Positions 22,916-34,925 of a stretch of DNA of 64,000 nt are shown one piece after another. Origin of the DNA: Phocoena phocoena (taxonomy: Eukaryota; Chordata; Mammalia; Artiodactyla; Phocoenidae); the NCBI RefSeq assembly GCF_963924675.1, contig NC_089231.1:70421691-70485690 (forward strand). The letters run 5' to 3'. The notes under the pieces are model-generated. The model saw only the letters and a list, made by a program, of their open reading frames with translations, searched no databases and was not told where the DNA came from. Position 1 is the first letter of the stretch. Each line of letters opens with the position of its first letter. Position numbers and translations under genes: made by a program.

Positions 22916-24119
22916 GCAAAACGCATTTTTTTTCACAGCTCCCTGATACCTGGGGAAACTTAGTAACCTGCAAAGTGAGCTCAAAAAATAAAATATGAAT
23001 GCCTTTGGGTGGGCCAAGCTCTGTGTTAAGGTTGGGAAGAGAAACAAAAAAATTTTTAAGACTGCAGGACCCCTCAGTCCATGAGCTCCCGACATTCAAG
23101 GAGGTGCAAACAGCAGTTATCATAGAGAATGGTAAGGGGTAGACAATGGTAAGGGGACCGGGAGACATAGTGGAGTGCTTACTACAGGCTGGGTGTTCAG
23201 GGAAGATTTTCTGGAAAAGGTGATGCTTAAGCAAAGGCAACAACAAACAGGCCAAGGTAAGGATGAGGAGAGGGTACGTAGGTACCAGTTAGTTGGGGCT
23301 CTTGAGTAACAGAGACAGAAACCCAGTTTCCATGGAATTAAGCAAAAAAGTAAATTTATAGGCTCATGTAAAAAGTTGAGGGGTAGTGATGGCTTCAGGC
23401 ATGGCTGGATCCAGGAGCCCAACTAATATCAGTGATTCATGTCTCTATCTCTCAGCACCACCTTCTTGGGTTGGCTTCAGTCTCAGGAAGGCTCTGAAGT
23501 GGTGACTAGAAATGGCCCTGGACCCTAATTGATTCGCCTCCCCAGAGGATCTTGCAAGAGTCTCTAGCCAACTGCCATTGACCTAGATTGAGTCATGTAT
23601 CCATCCCTGAACCAGTACTGTGACCTGGGAGCAGAATGCTATCATTATCCAGGCCTGGGTCAGGTGTCTGCACCTGGAGTCTAAGGTAGACTCAGAATGT
23701 GGATAGGAAAATCAGGTGTGCGTGCCAGCCTCCGGGCTGATAGTAGTTCTGTTTGGCCAGAGCTCGGGGTCAGATGGTGAGGCCCCCATAAGCCATGTGA
23801 AGAATTACCTCCTGAAGGTAGTGGGGAGCCTTGGGGAGTCTGAGCAGTGTCGTACAAGCAGAAAGTGACAGGCCCGCTGTGTAGAGATGGGCAAGAGCTG
23901 GGGGCCAGGTTTGGGGTGCTGGACAGGGCTGAGTGGTGAGCTGGATCAGGCTCATGGAAGGGAAGGGGTTCACAGGGATCTTGTTCGACAGGGAGGCCTG
24001 GAAGGGAACCAAGGTCAGGAGATAACATGGTGAGTTGAGGTCGCCCTGGGAAGTTGGGTATTTCATGATTGCTGTGCAGAGAGGGGCCCGGAGAGGGGCC
24101 CACGGCGAGAATTCTGTTC

Positions 24120-24800
24120 AGTAAGTATTTAGTGCTAAGTATGGACTATGCTCCACTCTGGCGAGCAAAGCACTCAAGGACCCCAGACAGTTAAGTATGG
24201 GAAGTCGGTTACGGGCCGTGTTAGCTACTGGGAAGTGCTGGGGAGGAAAGACAAATGGTGCAGGTTAGGGGGGTCTGGGGTGCTGTGTTGTTGGGGGCAG
24301 GTTGCAGTGTGAAATGGGTGATGGGGCGGGGGCATGAACGAGGACAGGAAGGCCAAGTGGATGTCTGGGGAAAGGGCATCCGGGCAGTGTGCGTGTGTGT
24401 GTGCGCACACGTGTGTGTATGGAACAGCAAGGGGGCCGTGTGGCTGGCGGAGAGCGAGGCAGGGCAGGTGCGGAATGAGGACAGAAGGCAGTGGGCAGGG
24501 TTGAGCCTCCAGAGCCTGTGGGCCGTGTGGGGACTGGCTTCTCCCGCGTGAAGTGGGAGCCATGGGAAGATTCAGAGCAGAGGAGGGGCCGAGACCTGAT
24601 TTCCATGTTCATCCAGTCACTGGCTGCTCACTGACAATGGACGGAGGAGACTAGGGCGGCATCAGCGAGGCCAGTTAGGAATTAGGCAGACAAGAGACCT
24701 GGGTACCTTGGTCCAGGGTGATGAGACATGGATACACAAAATACAAACGCCCAGCAAGTGTGAGTGATGCGGAGCAAGTGGGTTCTGGCTCTGGTTTGGT
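24120..24800. repeat. Old interspersed repeat, left part, family not assigned
   Basis: Purine-rich sequence with GGAAGTGCTGGGGAGGAAAG and GGACGGAGGAGACTAGGGCG. It appears to continue at 25945-26270 (GTGCAGTTGACAGGATTGGC, TTAAGTTTGAAGTCCCAGCT), split by the antisense L1. The joining is inference. Confidence 0.45.
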
Positions 24801-24817
24801 GGGGGGGGGGGGGGGGG
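24801..24817 (+). repeat. Uninterrupted G17 run
   Basis: Seventeen consecutive G residues just before the antisense L1. Confidence 0.95.
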
Positions 24818-24825
24818 TTCTCTTT

Positions 24826-25945
24826 TTTTATTGTGTTGGAATACGCACAACATAAAATTTATCATCTTAACCATCTTTAAATGTGCGGTTCAGTGGTATT
24901 AAATGTCTTCACATTGCTGTTCAACCATCACCACCATCCATCACCCAGTAACTCTTTCATCCATCTTGTAAACTGAAGCTCTGTACTCATCAAACACTCA
25001 TTCCGCATCCTCCCTCCCCCAGCCCCTGGCAGCCACCATTCTGCTTTCCGTCTCTATGAATTTGGCTGCTCTAGGGACCTCATGTAAGTGGAATCATCCG
25101 GTATTTGTCTTTTTGTGGCTGGCTTATTTCATTTAGCATAATGTCCTCAAGCTTCATCCATGTTGTAACATGTATCAGGATTGCCTTCCTTTTTAATGCT
25201 GAATAATATTCCATTGTATGAACTACCACATTTTGTTGATATATTCACCTATCGATGGACACTTGGGTTACTTCCACATTTTAGCTATCGTAATACTGTG
25301 AGTAAAAATACCTCTTTGAGACCCTGCTTTTCAATTCTTTTGGGTAGATACCCAGCCCTGGAATCGCTGGATCATATGGTAATTATGTTTGTAATTTTTT
25401 GCGGACCCTCCATACTGTTTTTCACAGCGGCTGTACCACTTTACATCCCCACCAACAGTGCACAAGGGTTCCAGTTTTTCAACATCCTGACCAACTTGTT
25501 ATCTTCTGTTTTTCTGGGTTTTGTTTGTTTTTAACACTAGCCATCCTGATCCGTGTGAGGTGGCATCTCATTGTAGTTTTGATTTGCGTTTCCCTGATGA
25601 GTAGTGATGCTGGGCATCTTTTCACGTGCTTTTTGGCCATTTGTATGTCTTCTTTGGAGAAATGTCCTTTCAAGTCTTTCAGCAGTTTTTGAATCGGGTT
25701 GCTTGGTTTTGGTTGTTGAGTTTTAGGAGTTCTCTATAGATTCTGGATGTGAATCCCTTATCAGTTGTGTGATTTGCAAATATTATTTTCCCGTTCTGTG
25801 GTTTGCCTTATTACTCGGTGGATAGTGTCTTTTGAAGCACAGAGCGTTCTCATTTTCATGAAGTCCAGTTTGTTTATTTCTTTTCTTTTATTACCTGTGC
25901 CTTTGATGTCAGATCCAAGAAATCATTGCCTGGCTCTGTTTTGAA
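24826..25945 (-). mobile_element. LINE-1 fragment, antisense, 5'-truncated
   Basis: Reversed L1 signature motifs: TGGCAGCCACCATTCTGCTT, TGAATAATATTCCATTGTAT, GTACCACTTTACATCCCCAC and GTGAGGTGGCATCTCATTGT. About 1.1 kb; the open frames in it are fragments. Confidence 0.85.
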
Positions 25946-26694
25946 GGTGCAGTTGACAGGATTGGCCGCAAGGTTGGGTTGGGTTGGAAGAGACAGAGAG
26001 GGGTCAGGCCTTCTTGCTGCCTCTGAGGCTTTTGGCCCCGGGCATAATGAGCTGCCCACAACTGGAGTGGAGTGAGTTAGGGGGAGAAACGAGAAGATTA
26101 GCTTTGGATACGTTAAGTTTGAAGTCCCAGCTCAACGCCAAGTGGAGGTGACGCGGAGTCAGTTGCTGGCCAGGTCTGGTGTCGAGGAGAGAGATTTGGG
26201 CTGGAGGTGACAACACAGGAGTCATCATCCTGTGGGGAGCAGAGGAAAGCCTGGCAGGAGGGAGGGAAGACGGTGGCAGACAAGTAGCAGAGTACGAAAC
26301 CTTTCCTACCTGTGCCAGAATGACCGGGATTGGTCCAGCATAAGGAAAAAGCCTGAAAACTTTCTCGCACCAAGCGGGAGAGAGAGAGCAAAACAAGCAG
26401 ACATCACCTCCTTGGCCCCTGATCAGAAGCCGCCCCGGCCTGGTGGTTCATTTTTTGCGTGTGGGTTTGGGGCGTATGTGTGCCAGGCACTGGGGTGTGA
26501 GTGGCAAAATCGGGGGCCGAGGCTCAATCCACTTTTCTGTCCCTGGCACCTGGCACCAAACCGGGCCCCGGGAGAGTGTCTGGCAGCCAGAGGTCCTTGA
26601 ATGAATGAATGGAGTCCTGTGTGTTCCTCTGGAACAGACAGGAAAGGTGTGGGTGGGAGGATGCCCAGCTGCATTTGGCAAAGTGTGATTCTTT

Positions 26695-27695
26695 AAGGCT
26701 ATTTTTATTGAAGTCAAGCAGACGTACAGAAATGTGCACACATCATAAGAGGACCGCTCGATGAATTTTCAAAAGATAAACATGCCCTTGTGTACCCAGA
26801 TCAAGAAAAACACATGACCGGCACCCGCCCCCAAGACATCTGTGCCCCCTCCAGGCTCCACAAAGGGTGACCACCATCCCAAAGTCTCCTACTAGAGATT
26901 AATTTCACCTGTCTTTGTACTTTATTTACATACAAAGTGCTTTACATACATAAAAATGCTTTACATACATAAAAGCTTATGTTCTCTTTTGTACTGGCTT
27001 TTGGGGCTAATATCTCAGCATAATATCTGAGCGGTTTACCCATATTTTGTGAAGTTCTGGCTTGTTTTCTCTCCTGGCTGTTCAGTATGGATGGATTTAT
27101 TTGTATTTGCTTATTTATCCATCCTCTTGTTAGTGAGCATTTGAGTGGTTTCCGGTTGAGGGCGGTTGCAAATAATGCTGCCAGGAACATGACATGTGCT
27201 CTGCGGTGAACAGTTAGATGCATTTCTGATGATATATCCTTAATGGTGGAATTGCTGGTCATAGGGAAGGTGCAAGGTCAGCTTTTGTCTCTTATGCCAA
27301 AGAGTATTTCCAAAGAGATTGTGCCAGGTTACTCTCCCACCCGTGGAACATGAAAGCTCTGATCGAATCACATCCTTGCTAACACTTGGTATTATCCTCT
27401 TTTTTTTCTTTTTTTAAACCATTCAGAGGTATAGTGGCCCCACGTTGTACTTTTATTTTGCATTTATTTCCCTGCTGGATAATGAGATTGAGCACCTTTT
27501 CACATGCTTATTAACTATATAGGTAACATCTTGGATGACGTGTCTCTTAAAATTTGCCCCTTTTCCTAATGGGTTGCCTTTCCTGTTCTTATTGATTTCC
27601 CAGAGTTCTTTATATATTCTGGATACAGATATCTTGTTTGCCATATATATTGCAAATATCTTCTTCCATGTGTAACTTCATTTGATCAGTAAGAG
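26695..27695 (-). mobile_element. LINE-1-like fragment, antisense
   Basis: TTTTATTGAAGTCAAGCAGA, GAACATGACATGTGCTCTGC and GAGTTCTTTATATATTCTGG follow the order of the reversed L1 3' region. A short TTTACATACATAAAA unit is duplicated near 26940-26975. Confidence 0.75.
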
Positions 27696-28234
27696 GTAGA
27701 ACCAGGAGTTTTGAGCCTCCGAGTCACTGATTTGAACACAGGTCAAGCGCTCACCGGTCTGAGCCTCAGTTTCCCTCTCTCGACACTCTGCTAGGCTGGA
27801 GTGTTTAGCCTAGTGCTTGGTGTGTAAACAGAGCTGGGACTGTTATTAGCACCTTTGCAGGGATGAAAACCCTGAACTAAAACAGGCAAAACTGGCCCGA
27901 TGGGGCTTTTCAGCATAAGTCATCCCTGTTTCTTGGGTCAGTTCTATAAATATTTATTAAGCATCTACTATATACCAGTCGCCGAGCTAGGGATTGACAG
28001 TATGGCAGTGAACAAGACCCAGTTCCTGCCCTCGGAGGAGGTTGCACCAGGGTGAGTGCGGGGGGCTGTGGGCGCCCAGAAGAACACTAACCGGGCTAGG
28101 GCATCATGGAAGGAAGGCTTCCCAGAGTAGGCGAGCTTCATAGTGGAGTATACTTGGGTAAGCCTCTTCTGTTTAGGTGCACGCTTGGGTGCCTTCTGTG
28201 TTCCAGGCACTGGTTTCCAGTCAGGAGTGATTGT

Positions 28235-28405
28235 GTCCCCAGGGGACACTTGGAGATAGTTTTGGCCGTCACCACTTGGGGAGGGGACGCTACTGGCATC
28301 TAGTAAGTAGAGGCCAGGGATGCTGCTATACAATGCACAGGACAGCCCCATAACAAGAATTACCTGGCCCAAATGTTGATAGTGGTGAGGTTGGGGAACC
28401 TCTAG
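28235..28405 (+). mobile_element. hAT-like fossil (MER5A-like)
   Basis: GTCCCCAGGGGACACTTGGA and CTACTGGCATCTAGTAAGTA, then AATGCACAGGACAGCCCCAT. Opposite orientation to the copies at 6803 and 31440. Confidence 0.7.
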
Positions 28406-28506
28406 ATGGCCAATGCCGATGCCACGTGAAATTATTACAAGGGGGATTAGCAGAGGGACCGGGAATGTGATCTTGTGCAGTGGATGTCCGAGAGGGCTTG
28501 AAGTGC

Positions 28507-28592
28507 GGGATGCCGAGGAAGGACGCGGATGAAGGAAATGGAATTGGCAGGAAATGGGGGATGCCGAGGAAGAATGCGGATGAATCACGGTG
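28507..28592. repeat. 51-bp partial tandem duplication
   Basis: The segment GGATGCCGAGGAAGGACGCG recurs 51 bp later as GGATGCCGAGGAAGAATGCG. Confidence 0.8.
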
Positions 28593-28714
28593 ATGGGAGC
28601 TCAGGGCATGCTTGGAGATTCCACTCGTGTCTAGGCCAGGCCTGGAAAGGAGGTGTGAGAGGGCTGTGGGGACCAGACAGTTAAGGACTGAACCTGTGTG
28701 TCTGCTTCGGGAGC

Positions 28715-28830
28715 CACAAGCCACGTGTGGCTGTTGAGCCCTCGAAAGTGGCTAATGCAGCTGAGGCACTGAATTTTCTATTAATATAATTTAAATTTAG
28801 ATTTCAAAACAGATACTCCATTCCATTCTT
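28715..28830. mobile_element. Old DNA-transposon-like repeat fragment
   Basis: CCACAAGCCACGTGTGGCTG and GGCACTGAATTTTCTATTAA. Related fragments with CCAATAGAA or ATTGGACAG ends occur at 41.3 and 57.7 kb. Confidence 0.55.
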
Positions 28831-29889
28831 GGCAAACTTTTAAATATGTGTAGAACTATTCGGGGATGTGGATGTACTTTTCCATCTGTGAATTTTATGA
28901 ACTTTAGCTACAGATTGGGTATTTCTACTGACAAGTTGATCATCCAGATTGAGATGCATTGACGATAGAAGATACAGCCCCAATTCCAAAGAATTAGTAC
29001 TAAGAAAGCAAGTAAATTGTCTCATTAATCATTTTTATATTGATTAATAATATTTTGGGGTATACTGGGTGAAATAAAATCTATTATGAAGTTTTTAAGT
29101 TCACCTTTTTCTTCTTACCTTTTTAATGTGGCTGCTGGAAAATTGACTTTCACAGTGTGGCTGACCTTGAACTTCTACTGGATGTTGCCGTTATAAACCG
29201 TGGGGAGGGGCTGCAGCGTCGTGCCGAGGCTGGGGGCTCATGGAAGGGTTTAGACAGGGGGGGACATGGTCAGGTTTCCATGGCAGCGACACCGTCTGGC
29301 CACAGTGGTGAGAGAAGATTCCAGATAACAGGTCAAGACCAGCCATAGGGAGGCCGAATAGCCTGGAAGGCCTGAGCTCTGGCTGCAGAGGGAAGCTGTG
29401 ATGTCCCAGACAGGTAGTGTCCACTGCCAGTCCATGAACAGGTGGCCAGGCTGGGCCCCCAGGGAGGAGGAGTGTTTGGGGAGAAGCGGGCACGTCCTGG
29501 GACTGACCAGTCCTTCAAAGGGGCCTCACTGCTAAGAGCCGGTAGGAGAGACCTCGGCCGGTACAGGTCCACCTGTTCCTGGTGGCCACCGCTCCAGACA
29601 CCCACCAGCCCCGGCCTGGCCTGCACCCCTACGCTGGCTGCTGCCTGCACCCCGCTCAGGTTGGATACCCCGCCTCTTGCTGCCTGGCCCTGCTCTCCAC
29701 TGCTTACCAGTTGTGCGACCCTGAGCGGGTAGCTTTCCCTCCCAGCGGGCCACCAGCTCTGCCTGACCTCACCCACGTTGTACAGAGAGTACAGGAGAGA
29801 TTATAGATGCTGACAGGTGACGGATCTTCCTGGGCTGGGTCTTTTGGGGATGACAGCATGGAGCCCGGGGGGAGGAACACCTTGTACGT

Positions 29890-30045
29890 TCTCCAGTTTG
29901 CAGGGGTTTCCCATCTCCGATCCCTGCACTACGTTCCCATTTCACAGCTTTGGCAGCTAAAGCTCGGAGAGGCGAAGCAGCTTGCCCCGTGTCACACGGC
30001 ACAACAGAGGCAGGATTCTTATGAGGAGTCTGACCTATAAGGTCC
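29890..30045 (-). repeat. MIR SINE fragment
   Basis: AAAGCTCGGAGAGGCGAAGC and CTTGCCCCGTGTCACACGGC match a reversed core. Confidence 0.7.
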
Positions 30046-31439
30046 ACGGCCACCGCTCTCATGGCCATAGCTCAGTGTGTGATGAAGGGCAGGGTGCGGC
30101 ACCTCTCTGAGCCTCCGCCTCCCCATCTGTCAAGTGGGGAGGATGGCGATGCTGAACACAGCCGACTGCCGTGTAGCGGTAGTAAGTTGAGTGCAGCACC
30201 GCAGTGCCAGCCCAAGGCAGGGCTCTGGATGGCGGCTACTATTTGGTGACTGATCTGCACGTAAGTCCTCTCGGCAGCTCTCCAAAGTGAGTGGCATGAG
30301 CCCATTTTTCAGGAGAGGAAACTGACGTGCAGCTAGTGAGAGCAAAGCTGGGGTCCCCACCAGCTCCTTGGCTCCAGAGCCCTTTCCTTCCCCCATCCTT
30401 GCCCTTATCCCAGAGTCCTGGCGTCACCTCCTGTGCATTAAAGGGCAGGTGGGCACCAGGATCCAGCTGGTCCTTTGTCCTGGATGACTGGACATGAATG
30501 GGCACAGGGCAGCCTCCCCAGTGGTATTTTCAGAAGCTCCCCTTCCCTCTACAGAGCTGCTCTCCCGCAGGATGTTTTCCTTTGCTAGGTAAGCAGCTTT
30601 GCTCTCTGAGGGCCAGAGTGCTTGGGAGGGAAGCTGGCATGGCACATGCCCAGGATGTGGCCAAATCCTAAAAGCCAGAGATGGCAGAGGCCTTAGAAGT
30701 CATCAGCCCCGGGGTTTGGTTGTCTAGCCTCAGTCTGCACATCTGGAAAATGGGAGGAATCGGCAAAAACAGTAACATCTGACAATACAGAGTTGGTGCA
30801 GACGGGGAAATTGCAGACCGTTGGCAGGAGGGTCTTTGGAAGGCAGGCACTTCTGCTGAAACGTAGAGGATGCCTGGCCCCCAAGCCAGCCAACTGCTTT
30901 TAGGTGGCTACTTAGAGTGGAGCCACGCTTCTCAAGTTTTAATGTGCGTGGGGATGCCTGGGGGCTGGGTAAAATGCAGACTCTAATCCTGTACCTCTGG
31001 AGTGGGACTAGCAAGCTTCCAGGGAACCCTGCTGATGCATTATCAAGGCCGTGGGGTGCCTCTCACTCACGAGCACAAGGAGGCATGTCCCTTTGTGATA
31101 GGGCATGTTGCGTCAAGATGGAAATAGCCTAAAGGTCCATCAGGAAGGCTTTGGCCAAATGAATGGTCAGCCATCCCTGCCGGGGATGCTCTGGAGCAAT
31201 TAAAAAGAGGGAGGGAGACCCACTGGGGTCCTGCACATTGATGTGTCTTGTCTCCCGAGAGGATGGCCAGGGCTTTGCCTGTGTCATTAACTGATGTGGC
31301 CCCGTGCTAGAACAGGGCCTGGCGCACAGTAGGTGCTCAGGCAGTGTTTACTGAATGACAGAATCAGTATGCTGACATGGGAAGATCTCCCCAACCTGGT
31401 GTGGAGTGAACCGAGCCAGTTTCAGGTTACGTGTGATCC

Positions 31440-31620
31440 AGGACCTCTCAGCCCTAGTAGCATTACCGACATTTGGGGCTGGATGGTTCTTTGTGGTGGG
31501 TGCTGGGCATTGTAGCATCCCTGGCCTCTACCCATCAGATGATCCCTAGTTGTGACAGCCCAGACTGTCTCCGGACATCGCCAGTTGGCCCCAGAGGGGC
31601 AAAATCAGGCCCAGGTGAGA
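31440..31620 (-). mobile_element. hAT-like fossil (MER5A-like)
   Basis: Opens near GACCTCTCAGCCCTAGTAGC and contains AGTTGTGACAGCCCAGACTG; same family as 6803 and 28235. Confidence 0.65.
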
Positions 31621-32020
31621 TCTGCTGTGTGATAGGACAGTATGTGGCTAGAAGGAGGAAGGGTGAATGGAAGGACGAAAGGATGGGTGGCAGGGAGGGT
31701 GGGAGAGAGGCCTTATGTGATTTCCATTCAGATGTGATTTTGGCTGTAACTTCATAGAAAGCAGGTGTGGGGGGCTCCTCCCTAAGCTGATAGACAGCGG
31801 TTACCTCTTAGAAATGAGGCAAGAGGACAAGACTGGAGATTTTGCTGCAAGGAGACTTAAGCCTTTTCTATTATTTTTAAATATGGAGGTTATAAGTGTG
31901 ACTTGAGTAATTAAATTTAAAAAGAGGGATGGTCCAGGGACCCACTTCTAGAGTGCAGGGATTTAGTGAGAGTACACACCTGAAGCGCTCAGCGCAGCGC
32001 CTGGCACCTAGCAGGAGCGC

Positions 32021-32363
32021 AGTCGGAGGAAACCGTCGTCGTTTTATTGTGTTGCATCCCTCTGGAACGCAGTCGGAGGAAACCGTCGTCGTTTTATTGT
32101 GTTGCATCCCTCTGGAACGCAGTCGGAGGAAACCGTGGTCGTTTTATTGTGTTGCATCCCTCTGGAACGCAGTCGGAGGAAACCGTGGTCGTTTTATTGT
32201 GTTGCATCCCTCTGGAACGCAGTCGGAGGAAACCGTCGTCGTTTTATTGTGTTGCATCCCTCTGGAACAGTCGGAGGAAACCGTCGTCGTTTTATTGTGT
32301 TGCATCCCTCTGGAACGCAGTCGGAGGAAACCGTGGTCGTTTTATTGTGTTGCATCCCTCTGG
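32021..32363 (+). repeat. CpG-dense 50-bp minisatellite, seven copies
   Basis: A 50-bp unit starting AGTCGGAGGAAACCGTCGTC and ending CCCTCTGGAACGC is repeated head to tail. Copies begin at 32021, 32071, 32121, 32171, 32221, 32269 and 32319; copy 5 lacks CG at its end, so that step is 48 bp, and the last copy ends early. The main variant is CCGTCGTC (copies 1, 2, 5, 6) against CCGTGGTC (3, 4, 7). Each unit has about five or six CpGs. It seems to have grown at the 3' end of a MIR-like sequence (GCGCCTGGCACCTAGCAGGA). All three forward frames stay open only because the unit lacks stops and 50 is not a multiple of 3; no gene is implied. Confidence 0.97.
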
Positions 32364-32939
32364 CAGCCCCTAAGCATACGAAGCAGTTAAGCTCTTCTTT
32401 CCATATGGGCAAACTTGAGCTCAGAGGATGGGAAGGGACTTTCCCAAGGTCACACAGCAAAGTAGGAACTAGGCTTGACTGAAAATCGGTCTTCATGGCT
32501 CTGATGTAGGGGCCACTTCTCCTCTGCCACCCTGTGTTCCCTGCCGGGCATCTGGACCTCCTGATCATCACATGTGAGGCTGTGTGGGCTGCTTCAAGTC
32601 CCCCAGCTTGTTGATCGCTTGATGTTCACCAGCCCAACTGGCACCCAGGAAGCGGGCAGGGCCGGAGGTGGCAGGGCTGTAGCCTGTGGCAGTTGCACTG
32701 TGGTTTGGCCCAGCAACTCTGGGAGGACTGCCAAGGATGTGGAGCCTGTGATGGAGGACCTTGGCGGAGACAGTCCCTGTCAGTGGGCGCTGGCTGCCAG
32801 CCCTGTGCAGCTGCAGAGTCATACTGCTCCTCTCCTGCTCAAACACCTGCCATGGCTCCCTAGTACCCAAGTCGAAATTTCCTTCCTGTCGAGTTAGCAT
32901 TCCATGCCCTACAAAAGATTCTCTATGACATTGCTAGAT

Positions 32940-32996
32940 TCCAAATACTAATACTGGTAGTAATAATAATAGTAATAATAATAATAATAATAATAG
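32940..32996 (+). repeat. TAA-type microsatellite
   Basis: Imperfect TAA/TAG trinucleotide repeats at the edge of a MIR copy. Confidence 0.9.
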
Positions 32997-32999
32997 GGC

Positions 33000-33225
33000 C
33001 TAGAGTACCTACTGTTTGGTAGGCATGGTACAAAATGCTTTTCATGCATTATCTTATTTAACTCTTACAAAAGCCCTATGGCACTGCTGCAAGTCTGATT
33101 CTCATTGTACAGAGGAGGAAACTGATGCCCACAGAAGTTAAGCGTCTTGCCCAGGGTCACGTAGCTCATGGCCCCGCCAGGATCTGCAGCCTGGCTCCAG
33201 AGCCAGGCTCTTAACCAAGAGGCCA
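33000..33225 (-). repeat. MIR SINE fossil
   Basis: ATGCATTATCTTATTTAACT, GAGGAGGAAACTGATGCCCA, CCCAGGGTCACGTAGCTCAT and CTTAACCAAGAGGCC in order. Confidence 0.85.
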
Positions 33226-33439
33226 GCCTATCTCATCTTACTAGGAGAATGAACCAGCATGATGCCAGCAGGGAGGAGCCTGGGTCAGGGTGTCTGGAGA
33301 GCTGGGCCCAGGCCTGGCTGCCCCATGACCTTGCTGTGTGACCTTGGCCAGACTCTCTGGGCTTTCACCAGGCTTCCTCCAAGGCCAGCTCTACCTTCCG
33401 AGGCTTCAGGTCTCAATATTGTGCAACAAACCTAGAAAT

Positions 33440-33765
33440 CACCCAATTTCTTTTTTCCATTCTTTTATTTTACATCACACCATTGATAAACATCCACTGT
33501 AGAATAGTTAGAAAATCCAGAGGGAAAAAAGGAGAAATTAGTGGAGCTCCAGTTAGCAGTTTAGGGTATACCTTTCTGGAGTATTTTCCCAACATAAATG
33601 TCTACCAGAGTGGAATCAGATAACCTTTTTATCACCTAACATCACATCCCAGATGACCCATAGGGTAATGAATCCTTTTTTTACGGTCGTATCCGTAAAA
33701 AATAACAGGTCTGTTATCGTTGTACCGTGGAATATTTAACTAGACACTAGGGTGTCTAGTTAGAG
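33440..33765. repeat. LINE-like fossil, unassigned
   Basis: TTTATTTTACATCACACCAT to GTACCGTGGAATATTTAACT. It resembles the stretch at about 50165-50500. No ORF. Confidence 0.45.
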
Positions 33766-33774
33766 ATGATGATA

Positions 33775-33990
33775 AATTAAGAGCTGACATTTACTGAAAT
33801 CCTCCTGTCGGGTCCTGCCCTAAGCCCTTGCCTCAGTGGTCATCACAGCAACCCTCTGAGGTGGGCAGTTCAGCCCCATTTTACAGAGGAGGAAACTGAG
33901 GCTGTTGACGTTAACCAGGCCCAGGTCTCCTGGCCTGTCCTTGGCAGAGCCGGATGCGGCCCCAGCCCCTCCCGAGCCCTCCATGCAGGC
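33775..33990 (-). repeat. MIR SINE fossil
   Basis: GAGCTGACATTTACTGAAAT, ATTTTACAGAGGAGGAAACT and a CCTTAACCACTGGGCC end. Confidence 0.8.
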
Positions 33991-34499
33991 CCTTAACCAC
34001 TGGGCCTCCCTGCCATGTGCCTCACCTCCCGTGTTCTCAGATGCCCTGTGTCTTTGAGGTGGGTGCGCTGTGACTGTCCAAGGAAAGGGAATGAAGTGGC
34101 TGCCCACTGAGCCCAGTGTGTGGAGAGGTGACACATGACGGATACAGCCAGAGCTCAGTAAATGCTCATCTCAAAGCAGAAGTTGCAGTAGGATTTCTCA
34201 GGGCAGGTGGAGACAGAATCACTCCGGGAGGAGTGGGGCTTTGTGGGGACCCATTTCCACCACTCCATATGGATTTCCTCCAGGGACTCCCAGCAGCCTC
34301 TGCTGTCAAGGTCGGGAGTGTTTTGGGGGGTGTCCCAAGCTCCCCGGCTCCTGGGTACAGTGTGAACAGAACTGTGTACTCCATTTAGGGTTGCAGATAC
34401 CCGGGTTTAGTCTGGAGGGATCCCAAGACCCAGAGCTGAGATTAGTAAGGGAGTGAGTGCCCCAAAGCTCAGCCATCGAGATAAATACTATTTTAATGC

Positions 34500-34925
34500 A
34501 AATTAAAAAAAATCAAAACCAGCGGGTGAACCTTGAAAACATTATGCTAAAGGAAAGAAGCGAAAGACCCTGTTTTATGTTATTCCGTTTATATGAAATG
34601 TTCAGAAGAGGCAAATCCATAGAGACAGAAAGTATTGGCTTGGCCATAAAGTTTGTTCGGGTTTTTCCCTAAAGTGTTATGAAAAAACTAGAACGAACTT
34701 TCTGGCCAACCCAATAGATTAGTGGTTGCCAAGGGCTGGGGGGAGGAGGGGAAGGGGGTGTAGCTTGAGTGCGGGGCTTCTCCGTGGGGTGTTGAAGATA
34801 TTCTGAAACTCATCGTGGTGATGTTTGCACAGCTCTGTGAATGCACGAAAAACCGTTGAATTGTACACTTTAATTAGGTGAATTTACAATATATGAGTTA
34901 GAGCTCAGTAAAGCCGTTAGCAAAA
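34500..34925 (+). mobile_element. LINE-1 3' UTR fragment split by a MITE
   Basis: CATTATGCTAAAGGAAAGAA, then after the MITE GATTAGTGGTTGCCAAGGGC and TGAATTGTACACTTTAATTA: the sense L1 3' region. The MITE sits at a TA in the middle. Confidence 0.8.
34635..34714. mobile_element. Intact 80-bp mariner-type MITE
   Basis: Near-perfect palindrome: it starts TTGGCTTGGCCATAAAGTTT and ends AACTTTCTGGCCAACCCAA, with a TA target duplication at 34633-34634 and 34715-34716. Same family as the interrupted copy at 11629. Confidence 0.92.

Noticed and set aside
25181..25692. Possible protein gene with hydrophobic segments
   Set aside because: Lies on the strand opposite to an old L1 fragment; the hydrophobic look comes from T-rich antisense sequence.
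32021..32363. CRISPR-like array
   Set aside because: Units are contiguous with no unique spacers, and the genome is mammalian.
31929..32482. Overlapping open frames with repeated peptides in three frames
   Set aside because: Entirely a product of a 50-bp stop-free minisatellite; no start context, no domain.
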